DNA from: Aestuariimicrobium sp. p3-SID1156
GTDB taxonomy: Bacteria > Actinomycetota > Actinomycetes > Propionibacteriales > Propionibacteriaceae
DNA length: 64,000 nt
Assembly (NCBI RefSeq): GCF_025144225.1
Contig: NZ_JALXXB010000004.1
Span: 1 to 64,000, forward strand
Direction: 5' to 3'
Each line of letters starts with the position of its first letter. Position 1 is the stretch's first letter. Of this stretch, positions 36,560 to 45,466 are shown piece by piece. Under the pieces are notes generated by a model. That model saw nothing but the letters and a program-made list of their open reading frames with translations. It did not search any database and was not told the DNA's origin. Both the position numbers and the translations under genes were made by a program.

Positions 36560-36724
36560 ACCAGCCACGAAGTTGAGGTCACGTCACCGCGGTACGTGGC
36601 CCGTGGGTGGGGGTCTTGTCATGCGAATGGGCGGGTTCATCTCGCTTGTCGGCGCTGGGCTGCAGGATACTTGTATCTGAGCGCGGCATCAGGGCGCTTC
36701 GTCGGTAGAGCGCAAGGAGACAAG

Positions 36725-36856
36725 ATGTCATTAGCCTGCACCGCTACAAGGAATCTAGCCCACGCGGCCGTTGAACTGTCGTTTGGATTCGCTCTACTGC
36801 GCCTTCAGGGTGGGTTGGTGGGCGCGTCGAGTGGCTATCGAGAGTTTGTGGCCTGA
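36725..36856 (+). CDS. 43-residue ORF translationally coupled to the SIR2 gene
   Basis: A short reading frame with a good AAGGAG site 7 nt before ATG 36725, encoding MSLACTATRNLAHAAVELSF, then GFALLRLQGGLVGASSGYREF and VA. Its stop shares one base with the ATG of the large SIR2 gene (TGATG), which lacks its own clear ribosome binding site. It may be a leader peptide driving translation of the SIR2 gene or a small partner protein. No recognisable domain, weakly amphipathic middle. Confidence 0.4.
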   Translation: MSLACTATRNLAHAAVELSFGFALLRLQGGLVGASSGYREFVA

Positions 36857-39800
36857 TGTGGATTACTGGCGACGTCGAGTTACCTGACGAGATCCTCGAT
36901 GCCCACGAGCATGGGGAGCTGGTGTTCTTCGTCGGTGCAGGGGCTTCGGTGGGCAAACCGTCGAACCTTCCACTCTTTGAGAGCCTCGCGGAGGAACTTG
37001 CGGGACTGGCTTCGCACCCATTCTCAGGGAGCGGCGGGCTGGACTTTTTTATTGGGCAGCTGGAGTCGCTCCCTCAGGGATTCGACGCCCATCAGCACGC
37101 CCACACGCTGATTTCTGATCCGAGGTCACGATTCAATTCGCTACATAGTGCGGTTGTGGACCTCGCGGCAATCGGAGGAGCGTTCCGCGTGGTGACCACT
37201 AACTACGACGATCACCTTGCCTCTGCTGCAAGAAGCGAATCGATCGCGGTACCTGACACCTGGTACGCCCCGGCGTTGCCTCTCGGACATGACTTTGCTG
37301 GGCTCGTGCATCTGCATGGTTCAATACGGCGCCCGAAGGAGGAGATGATCCTCACCGACCGTGACTTCGGCCATGCATACATCACCGATGCGTGGGCAGC
37401 ACGGTTCCTCCTTCCCATGTTCGATCGATTCACAGTGGTGTTCGTCGGCTACAGCCATGACGACGTGATCATGCGGTACCTCGCGCTCGGGCTGCCCTCC
37501 AGTGGCAACGGCAAGCCCTCCAGGCGGTTCGCGTTTACGAGCGACCCGACGAACAGCAAGTGGGGATATCTGGGGATACGGCCGATCGCATACCCGGTGG
37601 TCGGGCGCGATCATCATGCGCTCGTGGCGGCGCTTACCGCGTGGGCGGATCGAGCGAAGATGGGGCAGACTGACCACCGGTCGCGTGTCCAGGAGATCGT
37701 TGGCGGCGGTACTGCAATGCCATTGCCCGACCGCGACTACCTCCATGGTCGTCTCCGGACGACAGACGGCGCCCGCGACTTCGCGCTTGCGACGGAATCG
37801 CTGCCCGACGAGACCAAGCTCGAATGGCTGACTTGGATGGAGGACAACCCTGAGTTCAAGGGCCTATTCTCGCCGCGGGACGTGCCTGCCGCGACGGCGG
37901 TGCTAGGCAACTGGCTCGCACGGACCTTCATCGAGTCAACGACGCTGAACGGTGCGGCACTCCAGACCATGCAACGACTCGGGCAATCGATGACGGCTTC
38001 GCTCTACCGGACCGCCTGCTGGCTCGCTGACGATCTCAGCAAACAAGACTCGTCTGCCGGAGAACGGTGGCAAGTGCTTCTGGCTACATCGATACACGGA
38101 CAGTCGGCTCCGCTAGGAACCGAGTTCCTCATGCCGTTCCTGCCCGATTCGACGGCACGCAGCACGGCTGTGCTGCGTGCCGCGCTGCGGCCGTTCCTCA
38201 AGCTGGAACGGCGTTGGTTCGTCGATGAGTCGACGGAACGCACGGTCCTTCCCGATGCAAGGGTCACCTGGAACTCGGAAGAGTACGCGCTGACCCAGCA
38301 CATCATGCTTATCTTGCAGAAATCTGCCCCGGCAGATCGCTCTCTCGGTGGTGTCCTGGAAGATGCCATCGCGGCGGCGTACGACCTGCTCGATGCGTAT
38401 CACGGCGACCGAAATTGGGACCCCCTCACGCATCACCGATCTGCAATCGAACCACACCCCCAAGATGCATTCCGGGAGCCGCTTGACGCAGTCATAGACG
38501 GCCTCCGCGAATACGGGATCAAGGCGCTGCCCCTCTGGCCAGACCTGCCCGATCGATGGTGGAATCTCGACCGTGCGCTCATGCAGCGCCTGGCCTTGCA
38601 TCTGGTAGCGATCGACCCGGAACGGAGTGGGGATGACAAGCTCTCGTGGCTCCTCGATCGAACTGGACTATACGCACACGATCTGAAACATGAGACCTAT
38701 CAGATACTCGCCGCCGCAGCCGGTACTGCGACGCCACCGCTCAAACAGCGAGTCTTAGACGCTGCCGACGCTGGACCCGACTATCCCGAAGAGATTCCCG
38801 ACCGCGACCGTCACTTCGCGTACGCGAAGTACAACTTGCTCGCATGGTTAACGCAAGCCGACCCTGACTGGGCGGAGGCGCAGGCCGCGTTCGACGCGAT
38901 CCAAGCTGAGAACTCTGGTTTCAGGGTGCGAGAACATCCTGATTTCGACACGTGGATGACGAGCGGAACCTGGGGTGGGAAGCCGCCGATGGACATCGAG
39001 GAGTTTATCCAGGCGCTCGATCAGAACGTGAGTGCTGCACTCGATGAGCTGCTGTCCCACGACTACTCCGAACGCCACTTCGATCAGCCCGACTGGCGAG
39101 ATGCGCTCGGGCTTGTGCAACAGGCCGTCGAGCAACGCGCGGACCTTGGCGTTCAACTCTGGGACGCCGTCATCAGCCGCGACGAGCGTGACGAGAAGCA
39201 GGTCGACCTATGGCGCGCGATCGCCGAGGGATGGGGGAAAGCCCAGCTGCGAGATTTTGGCCTCAGGGCTCTCCAGCGCCTCACCACGCTGCTTGCGGAC
39301 AAGAACTCCGCCTATGCATTAGGGCGGTTCCTGCTTGAGCAGATTCGACAGCAGATCGACGCAGATGAGTCGCCGGTGCTCGCGGCCATGCGCGATCTGG
39401 CGCGAGCACTCTGGCGTGAGCAGGGCGCAGGGTTCAAGCATCGAGAAGATTCGCCCCCCCTGTCGTTCGCACCGCTCTACTTGAACTCTTGGCCGGGCTT
39501 CGTGGCCGAGTACTGGAATAGCGAGGTCGATCGTCGCTGGCGACACTCACGTGAGGATTGGGCTGGACTCAACGACGAGGAGTCGGAGGCGCTCGTCGCG
39601 CTGCTGAACGGCAACGAGGATGCACTGGACGCTACACAACCCGCGATTGCTGGTCAGGTGTTCTTCTACTTTGCCGCGGACGCTGACTTCGCGGCGGCGC
39701 ATTTGCTCCCTCTCTTCAACGACCCGCAGCGACACGCCTTTGGCTGGTACCCGTTCCTGCACCATCCTCGGTGGAACGACCGGCTCCTCGCGGCCGGGCT

Positions 39801-40425
39801 GTTTGACAGCATGGTCGCCGAACTCAGCCGTATCGACGAATTGCCAGACCAACAACTGCATCACATCTTCCTAGGGTTCATAACCTCCGTGGTGTCATAC
39901 GCAGGCATCACGAGTACCGACCGGAAGCGCCTGCTTGATCAGACAGTGCTCGCGTCAAACGGCTCGCACGCCGATGGCTTCGCTGAAGCGGTCGCCCGAT
40001 TCCTCCGCGAAGATGGCGTCGACGGGGCCGATGTCTGGCGCCGGTGGCTCGGCGAGCATCTGGAACGCCGACTCAGCGGGCAGCCGCGGGTCGCATCCGC
40101 AGAAGAGCTTGCATGCTGGGCGGACGTCGTTCCTGTCGTGGGTGAATTCGTCCCTGCCGCAGCGATCCTTTTCGGCGGACACGGTATCGGTCTGGGTGAG
40201 CGATTCTTCAATCGAGAGTTTCCGGATGGAGTTCTCGCCGCTTATGGCCCTGAGCTCGTTGCCTTCTTCGCCGAGCGTGTTCGAAACACGATCAGCTCTG
40301 AACACATGGTGAGGTTCCGGGTGCAGCAGTTGGCTGAGACGATACAGAGCGCGGTCGGCGCTGCAGTTGCACAACCGCTGGTCGAAGCCGCGGAAGAAAT
40401 GGGCTTCCTCGACTCGAACAGGTGA
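36856..40425 (+). CDS. SIR2-domain antiphage protein, Dsr1-like (SIR2-DUF4020 type)
   Basis: An 1189-residue protein. The N-terminal SIR2-like NADase domain shows the nucleotide-binding FFVGAGASVG (GAGAS at 27-31), VVTTNYDDHL (114-118 with the key Asn), VHLHGS (His at 152-154) and VVFVGYSHDD (196-203). The remaining roughly 900 residues are helical and variable, the layout of defence-associated sirtuin 1 (SIR2 plus DUF4020); assignment of the C-terminal domain is from architecture, not a search. Such proteins deplete NAD+ after phage sensing to abort infection. The gene is visibly less GC-rich than its neighbours and lies beside recombinase relics, consistent with transfer. Confidence 0.8.
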   Translation: MWITGDVELPDEILDAHEHGELVFFVGAGASVGKPSNLPLFESLAEELAGLASHPFSGSGGLDFFIGQLESLPQGFDAHQHAHTLISDPRSRFNSLHSAVVDLAAIGGAFRVVTTNYDDHLASAARSESIAVPDTWYAPALPLGHDFAGLVHLHGSIRRPKEEMILTDRDFGHAYITDAWAARFLLPMFDRFTVVFVGYSHDDVIMRYLALGLPSSGNGKPSRRFAFTSDPTNSKWGYLGIRPIAYPVVGRDHHALVAALTAWADRAKMGQTDHRSRVQEIVGGGTAMPLPDRDYLHGRLRTTDGARDFALATESLPDETKLEWLTWMEDNPEFKGLFSPRDVPAATAVLGNWLARTFIESTTLNGAALQTMQRLGQSMTASLYRTACWLADDLSKQDSSAGERWQVLLATSIHGQSAPLGTEFLMPFLPDSTARSTAVLRAALRPFLKLERRWFVDESTERTVLPDARVTWNSEEYALTQHIMLILQKSAPADRSLGGVLEDAIAAAYDLLDAYHGDRNWDPLTHHRSAIEPHPQDAFREPLDAVIDGLREYGIKALPLWPDLPDRWWNLDRALMQRLALHLVAIDPERSGDDKLSWLLDRTGLYAHDLKHETYQILAAAAGTATPPLKQRVLDAADAGPDYPEEIPDRDRHFAYAKYNLLAWLTQADPDWAEAQAAFDAIQAENSGFRVREHPDFDTWMTSGTWGGKPPMDIEEFIQALDQNVSAALDELLSHDYSERHFDQPDWRDALGLVQQAVEQRADLGVQLWDAVISRDERDEKQVDLWRAIAEGWGKAQLRDFGLRALQRLTTLLADKNSAYALGRFLLEQIRQQIDADESPVLAAMRDLARALWREQGAGFKHREDSPPLSFAPLYLNSWPGFVAEYWNSEVDRRWRHSREDWAGLNDEESEALVALLNGNEDALDATQPAIAGQVFFYFAADADFAAAHLLPLFNDPQRHAFGWYPFLHHPRWNDRLLAAGLFDSMVAELSRIDELPDQQLHHIFLGFITSVVSYAGITSTDRKRLLDQTVLASNGSHADGFAEAVARFLREDGVDGADVWRRWLGEHLERRLSGQPRVASAEELACWADVVPVVGEFVPAAAILFGGHGIGLGERFFNREFPDGVLAAYGPELVAFFAERVRNTISSEHMVRFRVQQLAETIQSAVGAAVAQPLVEAAEEMGFLDSNR

Positions 40426-40519
40426 GCAAAACCTCGAATGGATTAGGTTGGCCGTTGGTGCGTTTGTCTGGAGCCTGTCCTTCTTGCCAGTAGACGGTTT
40501 GTGTGGATTCCTGTCGCGG

Positions 40520-41224
40520 ATCGTGTAAGCCTTATGTGTTCGTCCAGACGGTTGTTCGGTGAATATTGAACCGTCGGCAGCCTCTTCCTCTCCGTTTGCG
40601 CGGGCGGTTCGGATTGCGTTCACTTCTTCCGGAGCCAATGGTGTTCGTGACCGTCTCGTTGGGTTCGCCACGCCCCAGGATCCGGCTCGGCAGCCGGCCG
40701 CTCCTTGCTCGCGTCATCCCGTTTCGCCTGTTCCCAAGCGGAACTCAGCCGTTCCAACCGCTGCCACGTGTTCGGGCTGAGTCCACCGGAGGCCACCAAA
40801 GGGTTCTTACTGGAACCGCTTGGGTGGCAAGACCCGAGATAGTCATAACCGCCGGACTCAGTCGAGTCCGGCGGTTCTGCGTTTTCTTCCTCCAGTCTGT
40901 GCTCGGCAAGCTCCGCGCGGCTTGGATCGCCTCGGCGAATACGGTGCGCTCTGCCTCGGTCAGCGGAGGCTCGTTGGGGCACTCCGGTACGGCATCGATG
41001 TAGATCCGGCTGAACCATGCGTGATGAAACCGGCGGCGGTCTCCGTCGCTCAGTTGCTGGCAGGTGGGCACGGGATCGGTGATGAGTGCCAGCACGGCGT
41101 CGAGGGTGGCCTGGGTATCAATGCCCGCACGCTCCAAGGCGTCGAGCTCTGCCTCGAGCCTCGAGTTGATTGCCGTATTCGAGCAGCGGAATGTGAATAC
41201 GCGTCGAGCACTCCTGCCTGACAA
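40520..41224 (-). pseudogene. Second serine-recombinase remnant, frameshifted
   Basis: The first part encodes RLEAELDALERAGIDTQATL and DPVPTCQQLSDGDRRRFHHA, then WFSRIYIDAVPECP, the coiled-coil and C-terminal motifs of large serine recombinases. Further on the sense frame shifts (GSSKNPLVASGGLSPNTW), then shifts again to APEEVNAIRTARANGE and finally RRFNIHRTTVW, a resolvase-type helix-turn-helix. The N-terminal catalytic part is absent. It forms the downstream flank of the SIR2 gene, mirroring the remnant beside tRNA-Ala. Confidence 0.6.
40847..40876. terminator. Strong 12-bp hairpin within the recombinase remnant
   Basis: AACCGCCGGACT pairs perfectly with AGTCCGGCGGTT around CAGTCG. On the plus strand it is followed by CTGCGTTTTC, so it could end readthrough from the SIR2 gene. 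Confidence 0.55.
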
Positions 41225-41249
41225 CAGCCAAGCATCGTCTCAGGTCGCC

Positions 41250-41492
41250 ATGGACACCTTCATGAGTACCTACGTTGATGACCATGCCGACCCCAGCACG
41301 GGCGAGCCGTATCGACTGATCTCCTGGATGAAGCAGGGCTCAATCGAGCGTGGTGATATTGCCTATGGCTTTTGGGCTCGATGCGGCACTGACGGCACGA
41401 TCGTTGACATCCTAGGAACTGGGCCCGTGGGAACCTTCACCATCAAGCTTGAAAGTGGTGGCTACTACTGCGCCTCGAACCAGCCGTTGTAG
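41250..41492 (+). CDS. Short hypothetical ORF or gene fragment
   Basis: Eighty codons from ATG 41250: MDTFMSTYVDDHADPSTGEP, then YRLISWMKQGSIERGDIAYG and a Gly-rich end (GTFTIKLESGGYYCASNQPL). There is no ribosome binding site, and the frame is open upstream into the recombinase remnant. It may be the C-terminus of a gene whose 5' part was lost at the junction near 41220. No family recognised. Confidence 0.3.
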   Translation: MDTFMSTYVDDHADPSTGEPYRLISWMKQGSIERGDIAYGFWARCGTDGTIVDILGTGPVGTFTIKLESGGYYCASNQPL

Positions 41493-41574
41493 TTCCCGCT
41501 CGACATGGGTCACGCGGGCTGGTGTCCCCACTCAACTGCGTATCGGTGTCGGTGCATCGCGATAGGAAGGGTCC

Positions 41575-42888
41575 ATGAGGTTCACTCTGGCTCGTCAGCA
41601 GTTTGAGTTGACGGCCGATGACGTGCGGGATCGGCTTGTTGGCTGCCAGCCCGACTCTATCCACCAGTACTGGGTTGACGTCGACGGAGTCCGCTGGCCG
41701 GTCAAGCAGGTCATGGCAGTTGCCACTGGTCTCAGCAAGGGCGATTTTCAGTCACAGAACTGTCGACGGCTCCTCGCGAAGCTCGGTTTCACGATCGGCA
41801 AGGGCGGTTCGCCGCTGAGTGTGCCAGCGCCGAAGCGACAGGCTGAGCGCTGCCGCCGACAGCTTCCGCCATGGGAGAGCCAAACAGCCGACGTCGTGCT
41901 GGTCGGGTGCGTCAAGAGCAAGCGGTCACAGGGGGCGTTGGCGAAGGATCTCTATACGTCTGACTACTTCGCCAAGATGCGTGCGTACGCCGAGCGCATG
42001 GGTCGGCCGTGGTTCATCCTGTCGGCCGAGCATGGGCTGGTCACCCCGGAAGAGTGGCTTGAGCCTTACGATTGCTACCTACCCGACATGAGCGTTGAGT
42101 ACCGCCGCAGTTGGGGGCAGCGCGTGGCCGCCCAGCTGTCCCAGACTATCGGATCGCTGGGGGGTCTGGTCATCGATATCCATGCAGGCTCGACCTACGT
42201 CGACTCGGCTGAACCGGCCCTCGTCGCCCTTGGAGCTGTGGTGATCGACGATCGAAAGGGCCTGTCCTTCGGCCGCCGACTCTCCTGGTACCTGCAGCGC
42301 GGGCAGACTACTGAGGTGAGCGTGGGAGCGGTCGCGGAGCAACTCAAAGACTCCTTGCGGGCATGGTCGCTGCCAGCGTTCCTTGCAACCAACGGCGACG
42401 GATTGCGCTCCGCAGGGATGTACAGCTGGTGGGTCGACGAGATGGGCGCCGACGACCTGAGCCGGGGTCTGGGGCACCACATTCCAGCGGGGCTTGTCTA
42501 TGCCGGGCTCGCTGGCGCGACTCGGAGCGGCGGAGCCGCATCGTCGAACACGCTGTGGGGCCGGATCGCCACCATGCACCTTGGTACCCGACATGAGTTC
42601 TCGACCCTGCGTCGGACCCTCGGATCTATTCTCGCGGAAACCCATGGGTTGGTAGCGATCGACGAGGCAGAACTGTCGCGGTGGATGCACGCGCATCTCA
42701 AGGTTGTGGCGATTCCGGTCGCTGATGGTGACACGTTGGATCAGATTGAGACGGAGCTGCTCGTGGCACTCGACCCACCGCTCAACCTGGCCAAGGTCGC
42801 GAAGACTCCGCTGCGTGCTCGGATATCGGCGCTGCGAAAGCAATACTCGTCAACGGACAGGATTGCGGAGGCCCCCGCCAGGGAGTGA
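41575..42888 (+). CDS. Three-part protein with DUF6884-like and GIY-YIG nuclease domains
   Basis: A 437-residue protein. Residues 1-75 form a small domain (FTLARQQFELTADDVRDRL to RRLLAKLGF) reminiscent of the N-terminal recognition module of McrA-like endonucleases. Residues about 105-250 contain ADVVLVGCVKSKRSQGALAK and WFILSAEHGLV, as in DUF6884/YaaA-like domains. Residues 281-410 are GIY-YIG-like: GMYSWWVDE, LVYAGLAG (307-314), TLWGRI (Arg330), IETELL (Glu392) and PPLNL (Asn404). GGAAGGG precedes the ATG. A role in restriction or defence is inferred from the domains and the island position. Confidence 0.65.
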   Translation: MRFTLARQQFELTADDVRDRLVGCQPDSIHQYWVDVDGVRWPVKQVMAVATGLSKGDFQSQNCRRLLAKLGFTIGKGGSPLSVPAPKRQAERCRRQLPPWESQTADVVLVGCVKSKRSQGALAKDLYTSDYFAKMRAYAERMGRPWFILSAEHGLVTPEEWLEPYDCYLPDMSVEYRRSWGQRVAAQLSQTIGSLGGLVIDIHAGSTYVDSAEPALVALGAVVIDDRKGLSFGRRLSWYLQRGQTTEVSVGAVAEQLKDSLRAWSLPAFLATNGDGLRSAGMYSWWVDEMGADDLSRGLGHHIPAGLVYAGLAGATRSGGAASSNTLWGRIATMHLGTRHEFSTLRRTLGSILAETHGLVAIDEAELSRWMHAHLKVVAIPVADGDTLDQIETELLVALDPPLNLAKVAKTPLRARISALRKQYSSTDRIAEAPARE

Positions 42889-43146
42889 CGTGACGGCATG
42901 AGCGCCGGTGCGGGATGTCAATAGTGACTCTGTCGGTGTCCTCCGCATCCGAGCAAGAGCTGGCGGCGAAACAGACGGAGGGTCTGCTTGCTATCGGTGA
43001 CGCGTCATGGGAACTGACGCCAGACCGGTGGGTGCAACCGGGCGTTCTGCACGAAGGTCTTCATCGACGAGGGCACCGCCGTAGACGCGAACAAGGCCCG
43101 GCGTCGGTGCGGGTCCGGGCGCCGGTGGAGGTGCGGATGCTGGCGC
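42889..43146. other. Unassigned gap at the right edge of the island
   Basis: A plus-strand frame beginning near 42915 (MSIVTLSVSSASEQELAAKQ) lacks a ribosome binding site and degenerates into Arg-rich sequence after about 50 codons. It may be a relic; I see no other gene, repeat or RNA. Base composition rises to the chromosomal level across this stretch. Confidence 0.3.
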
Positions 43147-43641
43147 CTATTCGTCCTCGGGTTCGGGCAACTGACCAAGTGGGGGCGTCCACTGTCCCCG
43201 CTCGGCGCGCTCCAACCACTGCCGGCGCAGCAGGTTGACCGGAAGGTGGGCCACCTCGATGCCGACGATCCCGCCGGCGGTACGCAGGTCCGCCAGCGGA
43301 CCGGACACCAGTTCCTGCAGTCGTTCGGCATCCTCGGCACGGGCACAGGCCCACAGGATGTGCCGACCGTTCGCGACGGACACCTGGGCGTGGGCGTCCC
43401 CGATCAGCTTCGAGGTGGCCTCGGGGGTGAGGCGTCCATGCTCGTCCAAGCGTCCGGGGTCCATGGCGTGCGTGGGCCCGAGGGAGGGGAACGCCACGAC
43501 CAGGGCGTCCCCGCGTAATCCGTCGAAGACGTACTTGGCGGCGCTGTCGGGATCCGAGACCTCAAGCCGGGTGTCGCCGTACATCCCGGTGAGCGCGGTC
43601 ACGTAGCGCATCGGGGACACCGTGCGCGGACGACCGGTCAT
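43147..43641 (-). CDS. Unidentified protein, 164 aa, second gene of a coupled pair
   Basis: A soluble alpha/beta-looking protein beginning MTGRPRTVSPMRYVTALTGM. It contains YVFDGLRGDALVVAFPSLGP, KLIGDAHAQVSVANGRHIL and an Asp/Glu-rich end. No signal peptide or membrane segment. Its ATG overlaps the upstream stop (ATGA), so it is made together with the 583-residue protein and probably acts with it. I do not recognise a family. Confidence 0.55.
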   Translation of the reverse strand: MTGRPRTVSPMRYVTALTGMYGDTRLEVSDPDSAAKYVFDGLRGDALVVAFPSLGPTHAMDPGRLDEHGRLTPEATSKLIGDAHAQVSVANGRHILWACARAEDAERLQELVSGPLADLRTAGGIVGIEVAHLPVNLLRRQWLERAERGQWTPPLGQLPEPEDE

Positions 43642-45389
43642 GGTGTTGCCCCCGTTCCGGTGGGGTCGGCCTCCAGGGCATCGAGATAGGCCGCCCCGTC
43701 CCGGACATGATCGCGGATCCGGTCGAGCACGAACCTGACTGCCCCGAGGTCACCACCGGGCGGAAACAGCAGCGCGACGGCGTGGGCCAGCGTCGGCAGT
43801 TCCGCCCCGGCCGAACCCCACAGTGCGGTGGCAACGATGTCGATCTGGGTGATGCCGTGTTGTGGCCGACCGGAGCCATCACGAGCCGCGCCCAGGCTGC
43901 GCAGGGGTGCCGGGCCCGAACGGCTCAGCATCTCGGTGGTGGACAACCCGGCCAGCAGCGGGCGGAACACAAGCCTCCGCAGGTCCTGCAGGGCGCTCGG
44001 GCCGCGCACCCGGTGCACCAGTGCGCGCTGTTCGAGACGGTCCAGGGCGTATTCGGTGTTGCGCAGCCCCCGTTCCCGGGCTGCGGCCAGCAGTTCTTGC
44101 ACCTGGCGCTCACCGGAGGGCGCGAGGGTGTCGAGGTCGCGCACGAGGGCCCACAACGCCCCCTCATCGGCATCGAGGACTTCCGGACGTCCGGCCACGC
44201 GCACCATGGTGGGGACGTCGTCGGTCGCATCGACCTGGAACCCGATCGGCAGCACACACAGATCGGTGTCAGCGCCGGCCGTGAGGGTGAGCCGTGCCGG
44301 GTCGACGACATTGTTCGGGGCGCAGGACTGTGCCGGCACGTCGAGGTAGGCCACATCCTCGGCAAGCAATGGCAGCAGCTCTTCGGCGATCCGGTCGGCG
44401 GTCCGGTGGGTGGACCGCTCTGTCGTGGCACCCTCCACCCAGGCGGCCCCGATGGCGTCGAACAGGCCGTCATGGGTCGGGCCCAATGCCAGGACGTCTC
44501 GGATCAGCTGGCTCACCGGAGTGGTCGCGTGATCGAGACCGCGGGCGGCTCGAGCCCTGGCGACGATGCCGGTCGGTGAACTGGTGTCGGAGGCGAAGGT
44601 GCGCAGGGGCAGCAGGCGGAGCCGGGACAGTTGGTCGCCCAGGGTGGTGTCCTGGGCCCACGCCTGGACGACGAGCCCCTGACGGGTCAGGTCCTCCACC
44701 GCGTCCTCGCGGGTCACCTCGTACGGCCACGGGAGCCGTTCGAGGTCGAGCGCACCGAGTGGGCGTCCCAGGTCGGCCGGTCGGTGCCGTAGGGCCAGCC
44801 AGATGCGCGCCGCGGGTGCCGGGATCGCGCGCGAGCGCCCACCGAACTCGACGCTGTAACGCTCGCACTGTGCGTCCAGGTACCCGAGTGGACGGCCCAG
44901 GGGCAACAGCATGGTGGGCGCCAGGTCGGCATCGGTCAACTCCCCGGCGGCAGCGAACAGCTCCTCGGCGCGTACCGTGCGGCGGCCGGGGGAGGTCTGC
45001 TCACCGAGCAGCCCGCTCACCTCGGGGACGCGAATGTCGATCGATGCCTCGGGGAAGTGCTTGCGCTGGGAGGCCACCAGAGAGATGACGTGGTCACGCA
45101 GTACGTCCGCGTCCGAGGCGCTCTGGAACAGCCAGGCGATCCGGCTGCCGGCTGAGGCCCAGACCTGCTGCAGGGCGATCGACAGGTAGTAGCGCAGCGC
45201 TTCGGTTCGGGCCGTTGCGCCCAGGGCGGACAGGCCTGCATACGGCACGACGAATAGGAATTCGCCGTCGCGGAACCCGTCGAACGTGGCCCGGCTGCCG
45301 CGCGGCCCACTCGCGACGTAGGTGTCGGTGCCCGGTGTGCCGGTCGCGCGGAGCCGGAACGCTGCGGGGGAGTCCATGTTGTATTGCAC
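43638..45389 (-). CDS. Unidentified protein, 583 aa, first gene of a coupled pair
   Basis: A large soluble protein of unknown family. Its N-terminus (VQYNMDSPAAFRLRATG then FLFVVPYAGLSALGATARTE) precedes two internal stretches that both look like winged-helix modules: IWLALRHRPADLGRPL to DLTRQGLVVQ, and LWALVRDLDTLAPSG to RLEQRALVHRV. No catalytic motif is evident. GTG 45389 is preferred because GGCGAG lies 9 nt before it; ATG 45377 is the alternative. It is GC-rich and host-like, just beyond the accessory island. Confidence 0.55.
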   Translation of the reverse strand: MQYNMDSPAAFRLRATGTPGTDTYVASGPRGSRATFDGFRDGEFLFVVPYAGLSALGATARTEALRYYLSIALQQVWASAGSRIAWLFQSASDADVLRDHVISLVASQRKHFPEASIDIRVPEVSGLLGEQTSPGRRTVRAEELFAAAGELTDADLAPTMLLPLGRPLGYLDAQCERYSVEFGGRSRAIPAPAARIWLALRHRPADLGRPLGALDLERLPWPYEVTREDAVEDLTRQGLVVQAWAQDTTLGDQLSRLRLLPLRTFASDTSSPTGIVARARAARGLDHATTPVSQLIRDVLALGPTHDGLFDAIGAAWVEGATTERSTHRTADRIAEELLPLLAEDVAYLDVPAQSCAPNNVVDPARLTLTAGADTDLCVLPIGFQVDATDDVPTMVRVAGRPEVLDADEGALWALVRDLDTLAPSGERQVQELLAAARERGLRNTEYALDRLEQRALVHRVRGPSALQDLRRLVFRPLLAGLSTTEMLSRSGPAPLRSLGAARDGSGRPQHGITQIDIVATALWGSAGAELPTLAHAVALLFPPGGDLGAVRFVLDRIRDHVRDGAAYLDALEADPTGTGATP

Positions 45390-45466
45390 GTCACGATTCT
45401 CGCCCCTCGAGGGGCCATTGCCGGGACGATCACGAAGTCGGTGGAAATGGTGCGGTGGCGAGGAGG

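Noticed and set aside
36060..36680. Plus-strand 206-codon frame over the recombinase remnant
   Set aside because: Antisense to the coiled coil; no domain and no ribosome binding site.
40780..40830. Possible duplicate of the tRNA-Ala 3' end (attachment site)
   Set aside because: Only short matches such as GGCCACCAAAGGGTTC; no run comparable to the T arm plus CCA, so no right attachment site can be assigned within the window.
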